Source of the DNA: Saccoglossus kowalevskii
Lineage: Eukaryota > Hemichordata > Enteropneusta > Harrimaniidae
Reading direction: 5' to 3'
Assembly: GCF_000003605.2 (NCBI RefSeq)
Contig: NW_003113968.1
Span: 87,693 to 113,424, forward strand
Length of the DNA stretch: 25,732 bases
Below are positions 1-11,044 of the stretch, in pieces. A program made the position numbers and the translations under genes. How positions within the stretch are numbered: position 1 is the stretch's first letter; each line of letters starts with the position of its first letter. The notes beneath the pieces are model-generated. The model searched no databases, was not told the DNA's origin, and was given only the letters and a program-made list of their open reading frames with translations.

Positions 1-762
1 AAAATGTCAAGACAATGCGAATCTGATGCAAAGACAATATACAAATGTCAAGACAATGCGAATCTAATGCAAAGACAATATAAAAATATCAAGACAATGC
101 CAAGCTAATGCAACGACTATATACAAATATATAGACAATGCCAACTTCATGCAAAGACAATATAAAAATGTCAAGACAATGCGAATCTGATGCAAAGACA
201 ATATAAAAATGTCAAGACAATGCGAATCTAATGCAAAGACAATATAAAAATATCAAGACAATGCCAAGCTAATGCAACGACTATATACAAATATATAGAC
301 AATGCCAACCTCATGCAAAGACAATATAAATATGTCAAGACAATGCGAATCTAATGCAAAGACAATATAAAAATGTCAATACAATGCCAAGCTAATGCAA
401 AGACAATTTAAAAATGTCACGCGAATGCCAAGCTAATGCAAAGACAATATAAAAATGTCATGCCAATGCCAACCTAATGCAAGGACAATATAAAAATTTC
501 ACGCCAATGCCAAGCTAATGCAAAGGCAATATAAAAATGTCACGCCAATGCCAACCTAATGCAAGGACAATATAAAAATGTCACGTCAATGCCAAGCTAA
601 TGCAAAGACAATATAACAATGTCACGCCAATGCCAACCTAATGCAAGGACAATATAAAATTGTCACGCGAATGCCAAGCTAATGCAAAGACAATATAAAA
701 ATTTCGAGACAATACCATGCTAATGCAAAGATAATATGAAAATGTCAACTTAATGATAATAT
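1..762. repeat. 41-bp satellite array with nested higher-order repeats
   Basis: About 18.6 tandem copies of a 41-bp unit, with core TGCAAAGACAATAT at the unit end. The first copy is cut by the window edge, so the array continues to the left. Units 1-4 (1-163) and 5-8 (164-327) are a near-identical 164-bp tetramer; I count two mismatches, while neighbouring units differ much more. Units 11-17 (410-696) instead alternate in two types (CCAAGCTAATGCAAAG and CCAACCTAATGCAAGG), an 82-bp dimer. The copies decay after 697 and the array ends near 762. The period is not a multiple of three and no reading frame stays open, so it is not coding. Confidence 0.95.
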
Positions 763-1447
763 ACAAAAAAATTAAGTAAAGCAATTTGTCAAAAATCGAA
801 AACAACTTAGACGTATTTGTGGTGGCGCTCTCTGGGATAATATTCTTTTGATTTCAGTTCGTTATTAGAATGGTGATTGATCGAAAAATGCACTAGTCAT
901 GTTTAACTCCCGCGCTACTTGCCTTGTGTAGTACACACAATTCTCATACAACCCCTGCTCCCCGGGGACAGAGACACAAGTACATGGATGTCACAGTGGG
1001 GGCATAGCTACATCGTGATTTGCATAAGAAAAGCTCCATCCTATTTCTCGCTGCATAACTTCAGCTATAATGATTGACAGTGTAACCCCCAGAAAAACAC
1101 TTGGGTAATGAACTGCAAAGATGTAGTACTATTGAACGAAGGAGCGCATACGAATAGCGCTGCTACAATGGACTGATGTTTAATGTGGTTGCCCGGTTAG
1201 TAAGACTAGAATTGTGTCATACTTTGCCCAAAAAAATTTTTCACAATTCGATATCGGCCACTCGCACGAGCTAGCATTGCTTTCGTATTGAAATCCTTCA
1301 TTGTTTATTGAAATTGTTTGATTGAGCGAAAAAATGTGATCCTACTTGTCTCATGACGACGTTGCTGGTATCAGCCATACCAAAGACAGATGTAATTTGG
1401 GAGTACTGTACATTATAGTGACGTTTGATAGTTGATCACATGTTTTT
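763..1447. other. Intergenic, nothing recognised
   Basis: No convincing exon, tRNA or known repeat was found. A short GGTGGCGCTCTCTGG stretch at about 820-836, just right of the satellite, loosely resembles a CTCF half-site, but the match is weak. Confidence 0.5.
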
Positions 1448-1916
1448 TTAGACTAGCTTGCAGTCTGTTGCGATTCCGATGAAAAATTCTTCAAAAATAA
1501 ATATTCGGGCTTGTAATAATTGACACGTCTAATATGTTTCAACCAACCAGAAGACCACGGAAACCATACGCACTTTCTTGGATAAACTTAGATCACGAAA
1601 ACATTATCTATCTTCTCATATCCGAATCACATATGCCATTTTCTTTTGGATTGAATTTCACAAAAACATGCAATGTTATCAGGAGATGTCCGGTTTATTG
1701 TTATGATCCGTGGTTCGGTTACTCCACATACTGTATGACGTATATGCAAATTTACAAGCCCTAATCTGGCCGGTAATGTGAGGGTGCTTACACTGATGGC
1801 AAGTGTGTTGGGATTTCGCGGTCACATGACTTTCGCGTTCGACCCTACGTTTGCGCAATTTATAATTATTTTTCAAAAATTAGTCATCGGAATCGCAACA
1901 GACTGCAAGCAGTCTA
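1448..1916. mobile_element. MITE-like element with inverted ends and 8-bp target duplication
   Basis: The left end (TAGACTAGCTTGCAGTCTG...) is the inverted complement of the right end (...CAGACTGCAAGCAGTCTA). About 34 bp match with one inserted base, then a weaker AT-rich match continues to about 60 bp. The element is flanked by ATGTTTTT at 1440-1447 and at 1917-1924, an 8-bp direct repeat as left by hAT or P-type transposases. The right end contains the small palindrome GACTGCAAGCAGTC (1901-1914). At about 469 bp with no transposase frame it is non-autonomous. The termini lack the usual hAT CAGNG start, so the superfamily is open. Confidence 0.75.
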
Positions 1917-1924
1917 ATGTTTTT

Positions 1925-4900
1925 CTTATAATTCAAAAGTTAATCATTAAAAATGAATCCTAGTAATAATAAGTAAAAATGTGCGAACAGGAGTAAAGAG
2001 AGCGATGGGAAAATGTTGCCGGCATCTGGTAACTTCTAATGCTTGAATGGAGACTAAATATAGAAAACTGTTGCTATGTGATGCCATGTTAAAAGTCGAT
2101 TATATTACGCATGTTTTAAGTCACTCGTGCTTTTCGCGTGAATTCAGTCGTTTTATTGGTTAACATGGGCTTCTCGCGTCGTGTCAGAAGCGTCCCATCA
2201 CGATGTTTAATAACATTCTGTATAATGTTGCGAGATTACTAGGAAAGCTATTTTTAAAACAGATTGATTTATAGTCTTGTTCAAGAAATATGTCTGGGTT
2301 TCTATCAATATATTTTTACATACAAATCAACATTTCGATCGCCTGACCGAAAACTACTGAGCCGTGTATTTGCTAGTATTTCGCTCCTAATATTAATTGT
2401 TAAATCAACGAAAAGAGTAAACAAAATATTAAAATGGTTATTTTAACATTATTGAATATCAAAACAGTTCTGACTATTAAAAAGTGACCGATAACTAGCA
2501 CAGCAAGTGTACAGGCAAGGTTGGGATTAGAATTAGGGAGCCCTAAGTAAGTCTTACCGTACGTCGGTTATGTGAACTATCCCCGCAATATCCCAGCAAA
2601 GGCGCTACGTATGCTATAAATTACAGACACATCACGGACACATACACACGACCACTGTTCCGATCACCATGGTTACGTAGATCGTGATTCGCCGAGATGA
2701 GATAAAACATTGTGAGGCAAATACAAGTGTTGTGTTTTTCTCGCTTTCAACAAAATGTCGGCGGCCATTCTTATCTAAGGTCTATTGTATACGGATAATA
2801 GTAAACGTAACACAGGGATTCGTAAATTATTTGCTCAGCTCCATGTGGCCAGTGAATACGTTTACCCCTGTCAATGCATGTAATCGTGAGTCTATCACTC
2901 ACGGGATCCAGGTACTACCTGTTGGTAACCGTTAATCTGTAAATTGCAAATGTCGAAATCACATAATAAACCATTTTCCGTTCACTGCGAGAATCACGCG
3001 TTATGCGTGAAATCGAACGTAAAAACGGGACAAACAAAGGTCATAGCGTCGTAGTCGCGTCAAACATCGCGTGGGATTCGACAAACGCGAAAGTATTTCG
3101 GGGACATTTCCATGCTTAATAATGTGCTGTCCACATTTGATGATAGGCAATTTCGATTAAGTAAGGGTATTCGGAAGCAATATTCCTCTGTCGAAGATCG
3201 GCCGGTCAATGTAATCTACGAAATAAAGAAATTCTAGTTCAAAATCAAATCGTTCGATTTTTGCGGCAGACGTTCGACGCGCGTCTTTCATGCATCTCGC
3301 GAGATCTCGCAATTGTACGGAAAATCATCTATTTGCTGGCATTTTAATGGATCCTCATATAGTTATGTAATCCAATGGAAAGTTAATAAGCAGGAATATA
3401 GTTTAGATTCAAACTTAACCTTGAAAGCCATGACATCATCAGGATATGCATATTAGTATGATTTCCGCTTTCCATAGTAAAAGGTCACCAAATATTAATC
3501 TGATACATAAGGTTTTCAGGATATGACGAGTTTAAACTTTCGCCCTAATTTGTCTATTCATAAGTTAAATACCAGTGGTTCGTGGTGTACACTTCTGATA
3601 TCTACATTTTCGTGGCCTTGGTTTACAACTAAAAGCCAGCCTTTTGCCAAGCACACTATGAATGCATATTAATTAACACGTAAGAATGTAATTAACTCGA
3701 GTAAATCCTATTGAGTTGTGTCTTGTTTCTTTTTTTCTCATTAAAGGGAGTTTTTGACGCTTAGACTACGTGATTTAATATCACAACTATATAAGATAGT
3801 GCCTGCCCCTTTTGTAAATTTCTGTGATTTCGCCACTTACTTGACGGGAAGTCCGCATCATTCATGCGACAATCAACAAACATGTTTTGCCAACATTCTA
3901 TGTACGAATGATCAGAAAATTAAAGTTAATTGTTTATTATTATTCGTCGCATGTTGGTAAGACATCCCGCATTGAGTATCAATAGCTGCGTGATTACACC
4001 GACTTTCTTTACTTATGACGAAATGTGCAAGGTGTGAATGTCAACCATTCCCACACATACAACCTTATGTATTACATTTTGTGAAAATGCTGCTTCAATA
4101 GCTGTCGAGTATGGCTGTTATATTACAATCATTGTGAACATAAATGATTCCATGGTCGTTAAGACAGGGGGTTTGTATGTGGGCGTGGCGTGGTTTGACA
4201 ACGTGCTCGATATTGATAAAAAAACACGTATTGTTATTCCAGACTTACATTTAAAGAACCAATTTGTAGTTTGAATATTTTGTGATCGTAATACAAAAAG
4301 ACATTATTCCGCATTTGCCAAATATCGTGAGTTTAATTTATTGTAGAATAAATTGATGTGTGTGTTTACTTTGTGTGTTTTTTATTGAAAGATTTACTAT
4401 TTCTCCACATTTTCTATGGGTCTGCCTCCAAAATACAGTTATTGGAAGACGATTGTGAAAATGCGGATTTGTCGAGTCTCGTATCAGGACTCAGAGTGGT
4501 GGATTTAATGTAATTTGCATCCTAACAGTGCTTCCGCAAATGACAGCGAACTGTAATTGAAAAATGACATTTGGTATTTATAATGTTTTGTCACATATAC
4601 AGTATTCATTTCCGGCATAGACCGACCACAGGATAATATTTGTTGATATATAGTCACTAATGGGATAATGGGTATATCATGGTTTGTACAGGTTCAATCA
4701 AAGATGTAACAGGTCAGTTAGATGTAACTCTCATTAGAATAGACCCGTTGTGAATGCCTTGAATCGTGATTATGAAAAGGTCATTATAAGGTTAGTATAA
4801 TCCATTCTGGTATTCATCGACGCCATTATATGGCTGTGATTTGTGTAGAATTATCAACACACTGTATTCTGCCGTTCCTGAAAATAGTTCTGGGTGATAT

Positions 4901-5629
4901 GGAGTTACTCAGTCACCAGGACAGCAAATTAACAGCATCAACTTACGTCGTTTGCCAGTGGATATTTCGATAGAATCGGATGAATGATATTCAGAAAAAA
5001 TCAGAAAATCATTGGGGGTGGCTTTCGTAACAGAATAAATCTATTTTTACCTAAAATAGTGAGCACTATCGACTGTAGTGAGTGCAATAATTCAATAATT
5101 GCGCATGCGCAGAATTCTCTTGCTCAAATCAATCGACCGAAGCCACAAATGCACTTAAAATTGTACACTAAGACCGGACACTAAGACCGGACAGTCATGA
5201 TTTAATCAAATACCAATGATATTAGAAAGTTGTACATTTCCTGATAAATTGATACATTAGAAGTTTTTAAAAAACAATCTTTGTTTTAATACTTTATTGA
5301 TTAAGACTGGACTATTTAATATAGACTAAACTGACTTTGGAAACAACCAAATAACCAACGAACATCATACGAAGATCACGTTTTGATGATGCTTACCACA
5401 TTTAATACATGTATATTGGTATAATGGTCGATACGCATACGTCGAGCTGTTATAGCATGTTAAAAGCAGAAACGCATTGGTAGTTTTGGTCCATTAAAAC
5501 TCGCATTATCGTTTGATGGTGTGTTGCCGACTCTCTCGTCATAAACTATCACCGATATTACGACCAGTAGTACCGTCTTATTTCGTCTAGTGACGTAGAC
5601 AAATTGTAAGCATTTTCACTTGTTTATTC
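1925..5629. other. Intergenic region without recognisable genes
   Basis: Open frames here are short, begin at random and have no domain-like composition. A CpG-richer stretch at about 2985-3310 includes the palindrome TCTCGCGAGA (3295-3304), known as a promoter motif in vertebrates, but no exon starts nearby. A perfect NRF-1-like palindrome TGCGCATGCGCA lies at 5100-5111. A 13-bp direct duplication ACTAAGACCGGAC lies at 5167-5192. Confidence 0.5.
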
Positions 5630-6235
5630 AAGTACCATTTAACAGATTGTGATGACACTTGGTATATAGATGCCCTGAAATAATGCGTAGACCTTATTGA
5701 AACCTTGCATATTATTAACCTAATTTTCATTTTAAGCCTTCTCAAACAGATGTCAATGAAGTACTCTGGAATAATGTGCAAACCTGATTAGATTCTGCTT
5801 GCAATCTGCATATTAATTACCTATAAATGTATATTTATTATCCAATGATTAGCTTTTTCATCAATAACTCAACCACTCATCAGATTTCAATGAATTTCGG
5901 TACACAGGTGCTCTGTGGTAAGTCATATACACGATTAGTTTAAAGTACAATTTTGTGCTTACTAATTAGCTAATTTGCGTAAATTGACCTATTTATATGT
6001 GTTCCACAGATATCTTTGGTACCATTTATCAAATTTCATTAAAACTTGATATAAAGGTGGTTATTGATAATTTACAGATCTGATCAAATATATTATATAT
6101 CTAACTTGTATTAAAGGGACTTTGTTAATATCTCTAAGTGTATTAACCCAATACAAGCATTGTTGTAGATAAGGACATGCAACCAATAATATAATGAAGA
6201 CACGAGGCAAGAGATATAACTAATGTATAAGATGA
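5630..6235 (+). repeat. Degenerate tandem/dispersed repeat, copy 1
   Basis: Several diverged units of roughly 105-150 bp share a pattern like CAGATTTCAATGAA, then GGTACACAGGTGC, then a TGCATATTAATTACC-like tail. Starts are visible near 5637, 5742, 5876 and 6020. The closing part (6164-6230, GGACATGCAACCAATAATAT, ACTAATGTATAA) matches 15142-15210, and the GGTACATAGATGC part matches 15045-15065. The same family therefore occurs twice in the window in the same orientation. No preserved reading frame was seen. Confidence 0.6.
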
Positions 6236-7129
6236 CTATATATGGTCACGTGATCTCAATAATATGTCATAGTCATATAGTACTTTTGGATGATGTTGAA
6301 ATATAGTGGCAACCACAAGTTCAGTAATTGTGAGTGAACATCCTAGTTCAACGTTATTCGGATGTGTCTTCGCCACCTGCAAACTTCATGAAGACTGTTT
6401 TGATAAAAGAGCAGCAAGTGAAATCAAAGTTTTGTTAACGTGTATTTGATTGGATCAAATCATTTGTATCCCTTTATACTCATGGTTTGGACGAATCAGA
6501 TACCTTCCTTTATAACAGTCTGAAATCATCTGTGATGTAGCATGGTAGCTTTTAGATACGTTGTCGGAAAAATGCAAATTTTGTGATGACTTTCTAAAGA
6601 TTGGCCTGATGATCACTTAGTCAATTCTTGTGCTGATTTTCACTGAACAAAATGTGACATTAGTATTGATCGACATTATTTTTAATTTTTTTAACATTTT
6701 ATGTGGAAAAGAACAATAAATATAAATTAGATAGAACTATTTTGTAGATTGTGCCGATGTTGTCTTTGGCGCCTTGGCGTCACAAAAGACATATACAAGC
6801 TTTTATCCACAATTTGCAAGTGACATTTTAATAATCTTCTCTGTTAACCGCCATGTTTGGCGATGAATTACGCAATTGTCTGAGACTATTTTTTTATGAA
6901 AAGCATATCATTGTTTTCGTGTTATTCAATATTAATTTATAGGTACAATACTATTTGGTACGAGTCATAGTAAGGTACTAAGGTCACAGGATTCCCGCAG
7001 CTTTATCAAATATAAATATATATTGAATTTAAAATGATAAACTTATTAGTAATTGAAAATTATCTCTTTGTATGAGATAAAAAAAAATATTGAATTATAG
7101 TCACAACCTGGATATCAGTCAAACTATTA
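6236..7129. other. Intergenic, nothing recognised
   Basis: AT-rich with no convincing exon. CTATATATGG followed by TCACGTGA at about 6236-6251 resembles a CArG box next to an E-box, but no gene start is nearby. Confidence 0.45.
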
Positions 7130-7375
7130 ATACTTTGAGGTTATTACGAGGACACCACAAAGTATGCACTAAGGCAGTACAGCTTGTGTATCGACCGACG
7201 CGCGGTGTCAAAAGGTTTAGAACAGATTTATCGAACTTGGGGGCTGCCATGTTTGTTTTTCTTATTAGAAGACGCTTACGCGCGTAATCGTTCCATATTT
7301 GGAATTCGCATTTCCTAATAGGGTAGGATGCAAATACCCAGCGCAATACCACTTGCATGGTGTTACGGTGACAGA
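7130..7375 (+). mobile_element. Dispersed repeat copy, inverse of 16584-16985
   Basis: This stretch is clearly homologous to the reverse complement of about 16584-16985. Shared blocks include ATCGACCGACGCGC, GGTTTAGAACAGA, GCCATGTTTGTTTTT, CGTAATC..TTCCATATTTGG, GAATTCGCATTT and GTTACGGTGACA. It is shorter than the other copy because the CTTTGAGG hairpin region is partly lost. The 65- and 94-residue open frames across it on the two strands are by-products of the repeat. Confidence 0.8.
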
Positions 7376-7390
7376 TGTATACTAATGTGT

Positions 7391-7415
7391 AACACACACA
7401 CATATATATATATAT
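7391..7415. repeat. CA/TA dinucleotide microsatellite
   Basis: A short ACACAC run passes into a TATATA run. Confidence 0.9.
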
Positions 7416-7545
7416 GGCATTACGGTGCCCATGCAGACGTTTTATATCAAACTAGCTAGTTGATTTCCATTCCAAGTTGACAAATATGTGAGTAAATACA
7501 TCATATGCAGGAGAAGGAAGGTTATTACTACACAAATGGAAAAAT

Positions 7546-7584
<39 letters not shown>
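7546..7584. repeat. (GAT)13 trinucleotide microsatellite
   Basis: A pure GAT run of 39 bases followed by an interrupted AGATG. It lies about 110 bp upstream of the putative promoter of the thioesterase-like gene and is not in an exon I can support. Confidence 0.95.
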
Positions 7585-7585
<1 letters not shown>

Positions 7586-7657
7586 GATGTCAGTTTGCGA
7601 ATCAAATTTTGATTAATGTTGTTCATTACTTTGCAATAGCGTACAATTGTGTAACCC

Positions 7658-7691
7658 CACGTGACATCAAATTGACCAATCACGTTATAAA
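7658..7691 (+). promoter_or_regulatory. Putative promoter of the thioesterase-like gene
   Basis: CACGTGAC E-box (7658-7665), CCAAT (7676-7680) and TATAAA (7686-7691) lie within 34 bp, about 245 bp upstream of the start codon at 7934. A start about 25-30 bp after the TATA box would give a 5' leader of about 220 bases with one upstream ATG near 7862. This is inferred from motif order and spacing alone. Confidence 0.4.
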
Positions 7692-7933
7692 GATGGTTTC
7701 TACTTGCTGTAATAACATCACTCAGAGTCTATTCTTCGTTAATCGCTTATAGATCACAGGCATTGGCGACGAAGTGAGCGTGACCTATAATTCAAAATCC
7801 TAACTCGGAACATAGCAGATCCCTCAGCGACGACCCTTTGTTCGACCTGTTGGTGACTGAGATGTACATTGTCTGTAAATGAATAATTAATTGCTGTACA
7901 CGAATCGAAGTGGACTTTGAATGTACTGTTAAA

Positions 7934-9559
7934 ATGGACGTTCTACGTTGTCAAGGCTTAGAATGTGATGTACTCATCGACAGATTACCTAAAACATACT
8001 TTGACGAGTCCGGTGAGCTGACGTTGTGTATTGTAGTATTTAGCATACACATGTGACATTCGACATACACGCTCTTTGTACGTTTGCGATTATAGACAGT
8101 TTAATTGTGTGTCAACACACTGGTTAGAGAAACATTGAACATCAATTAATTTTCATTGATTTACTTGCCACTGTGATATTCCCAGATTTCTAATAACGCG
8201 CAAGTAATATATATATATATATAATTGTATAGGTTATAAACCCACATAGGAATTTGATTCTGACGTTGTCCATGTGTAAATGCCATATGGTATGCAGATT
8301 AGTTTGGGAGTGTTACCTGAATGTGATGCAAGTGCTTGTAGCCGCTTTGAACTAGTGAATGAATTATTTACATGTGGATGGGGGTACTATTTATTACAAG
8401 TGCATTGAAGATCAACATGACATAGTAATGTCAACATAGTGAAGTAACTAAAATTACTAAAAACTAGTCTGTTATTTACAAAACAAAATGGTTGGGTATG
8501 GTGAGTTACTGAATTAATGTCAGCGCTTAGGAACTAGGATACGCATGCGCCGATTGGTACTAAGCTACCCATAATTTGATGCTGTGTTATACGTATAAGA
8601 AACAACAAACAAACAAACACATTTCTAAAATAAATTTTAAAGTAGCGTTATCTAACTCATAGTTAGACATACATATTGACGTAGTTTCGTATTCAGTTTC
8701 TATAAAAAGCCGGTGAATGTAATTATCAAAATATTTGAGTTACGAGTGCATACGATCACTTCAAATATTTCCACTCCTAATCTATTGTTATATGTTTTAA
8801 CACACAGGTAAAATCATGATTTGGCAGATGTTCGATGTATTCGGTGAAACGTTCGAATATGTGACGTCATCACAATATAAGTTTTGTCGTCTGAATTATA
8901 TATTAGAAAATCATTATTCCTTTCAAAGATCCGAAGTGTGTCATATTTTTCCTCAATTCTATGCCTTACTATCACCGACTTCATCGTGTATCATACATAT
9001 TGCACTGACTCATGTCGGGAAGACTTCATACATTCTGACCAATTCCCTACGTGATGTCCGAAACGATGCTCTACTTGCAACGAGGACGATGCATTTTGTG
9101 AATGTGGGCAAAGAGACGCGAAGGCCGACAGACCTACCAGGCTGGTTTAGGAATAGATATAATCAACAACTCAAAGGTGTCACCAGACCCGATATGATGA
9201 TGCCATTCGTTAACACGCCTGAAGAGTCATGTAGATATGTAATCAAAGTCTCGGTATCTGATATTGACATTTATAACCATACCACGCACCAAGCATACTG
9301 GAGGTTTTGCCACCAATGCGCAGTTAAAGCGTGTTGCGATCAGGTGTATTCCCTTCTCATTGGAGATTTAAACAACTATACACTGAAAACGATGAACGTA
9401 CTCTTCATTAAAGAAACAATCTGTGGCGACATTTTAACTGTGAAAACGTGGAATGATATGGCACAACCTGAAAAACTGAATTTTATTGTAAGCAAAGATG
9501 ATCGGGAGAGTGCCCATCTAACCATGGAATATCACGTGCCTTTCGAAAGCAAGTTGTGA
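7934..9559 (+). CDS. Acyl-thioesterase-like double-hotdog protein, two exons
   Basis: Exons are 7934-8012 and 8808-9559. The donor is CG|GTGAGC and the acceptor ACACACAG|GT; both sides are phase 1, giving a 276-residue protein. The first exon adds 29 residues (MDVLRCQGLECDV... to ...FDESGKI) before the internal Met at 8816, and reads smoothly into MIWQMFDVFGETFEY. A first hotdog half includes GKTS (residues 97-100) and the loop TRRPTDLP (130-137). The second half begins with VSVSDIDIYNHTTHQAYWRF (about 174-193), matching the 4HBT-type signature D-x-D-x-x-x-H...Y, and ends in strands such as GDILTVKTW. This fits the acyl-ACP/acyl-CoA thioesterase-like hotdog family known in bacteria, plants and some invertebrates, which hydrolyse fatty acyl thioesters. 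The substrate is unknown. No signal peptide or membrane segment is seen. The usual second Asn of the NHxN motif is His here. The intron carries a TA run (8206-8222) and no other gene. Confidence 0.82.
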
Positions 9560-9755
9560 TTAGTTATCATCGATGAAGTATTATAATAAGTCTAATATGT
9601 ATATAGGCATTGTTTGTGGCGTTTCAAGTGATTTTTATGGCAATCTGGTTATTATTATAATCCATGTGAAAGACTAATTTGCTATAAAGAGCATTCCCCT
9701 TACCAAAACTAAAATTATTAACAGTTAAGAATACAGAAATTTTGTTTGTAAATTT

Positions 9756-9761
9756 AATAAA
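9756..9761 (+). terminator. Candidate polyadenylation signal AATAAA
   Basis: First AATAAA after the thioesterase-like stop codon, 197 bases downstream. ATTAAA at 9825-9830 and AATAAA at 10324-10329 are alternatives. The sequence is AT-rich, so chance matches are expected. Confidence 0.3.
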
Positions 9762-10855
9762 TTCAAACATTGCATTACATTCAAGTATTACAGTCAAACG
9801 CATTGTTATACACCACTTGAGGTCATTAAATGAACCAGACACGTATTATATGTCTGAATACTATAACACTTTAGGATATTCAACTGATGGGGCAAACAAC
9901 ATGTGTTATATTCTGCCTCAATTCCCACTCACTTTATTTGGATTCAAGTACATGAGTCAACACTTTACTTAGAGTGACTTGGTCTTTCCTATTAAACATA
10001 AAATTGACGGGTAGTAAGGCAACTAAAACTATGTGTTTCTTAACTGATTTTGCATATTTTAGTATATACAATTCTGTCTGTCTGTATTAATGGTACGCCT
10101 AATACTGTGTATTTCGAATGTGTTACTTCTTTATTAGACATGACAATGTGTACACAATGAATGTGACCCGTTCACTTGGCCAAAGTGGGTAGTATTACGC
10201 ATTTGTAATTATCTCCATGTCCCAATCTGCAACTGTGTGCTTTATATAATAACTGTTTGTGTAATCATCATAGATATAGTCATCAGTTTCATTTCAACCC
10301 AATTCAGTTTTATCGTTGAAGTAAATAAAAATTGGTCGGAACCACGGCTTGAAATACTGGTAGTGGGTCATGTTCCCTGATTAATAATGAGCTGAGTTGC
10401 AGTTCAATGTATTCGAGAAACAATGCATGTGATCATTTATTTATAATCTTGGAACTCAATTTTGGAGATTTAACGTTTTAGTCTTCGGCTATCATAAGAC
10501 CGTGAAATAATAAATCAATAACTCGTCATTCAGTTTGGGTAGATATGTTATTAATTGCTTAAACGGAATTGATGAGGATTCGATAAATGTTAAATACAGA
10601 ATGATTAATTACATTGTGATTACTAAATGCGTCAAGTTATATCCGGTCGACGGATCATAGATGACTTGGTACTTGGTAGGCAAATATACTTCAGGAATAT
10701 GAATTTACTGGATGAGCGTGTGCAACAGTATTTGACAATACTACTACATTCATCCTGCAGTTGCTAATATAGATGTGTGCGTGTGATATATAAGTTAAAA
10801 CAAAAAAAACAAATTGGCTGTCGCATACAACTTATTTACCACTTCCGTGTCACTG
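9762..10855. other. Probable 3' UTR tail and intergenic, no gene seen
   Basis: No exon-like frame, RNA gene or clear repeat. The 76-residue frame starting at 9742 lies in likely 3' UTR and has no domain character. Confidence 0.45.
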
Positions 10856-11044
10856 AGAATGTTCTAGAACCGTACTGTGTCTGGGTGTAATATTCTATAT
10901 TTTTTAGAAAATGGTTGAATAGGTAATAGAACACTGTAGGAGGCAATAGAAGGTAATGGACCATTCTAGAAATTGGTAGTAAGTTCAAGACTCATTATGT
11001 ATGCTGATGTAATGGTCTATTTATAGACAATGCGGGTATATATA
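10856..11044 (+). promoter_or_regulatory. Heat-shock-element cluster with TATA box
   Basis: AGAATGTTCTAGAAC at 10856-10870 is a perfect three-unit heat shock element (GAAnnTTCnnGAA). A two-unit element, TTCTAGAA, lies at about 10964-10971. A TATATATA box in GGGTATATATAGGGG follows at about 11035-11049. The order resembles a heat-inducible promoter, but I found no coding exon downstream. LTR retroelements also often begin TGTTCTAGAA and carry a TATA box, so this may be an LTR fragment. Confidence 0.35.

Noticed and set aside
1534-1964. Three overlapping frames of 61-76 residues on both strands
   Set aside because: They lie inside the inverted-repeat element at 1448-1916, have no domain features and no splice context.
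4689-4698. GGTTCAATC-like tRNA B-box
   Set aside because: No matching A-box or cloverleaf arms at the right distance; no tRNA gene was found in the window.
7119-7403. 94-residue minus and 65-residue plus frames
   Set aside because: They cover the dispersed repeat also found at 16584-16985, where the frame is not preserved.
8816-9559. Single-exon gene starting at the Met at 8816
   Set aside because: An upstream exon at 7934-8012 joins in phase through good splice sites and supplies the expected N-terminal residues, so 8816 is more likely an internal Met.
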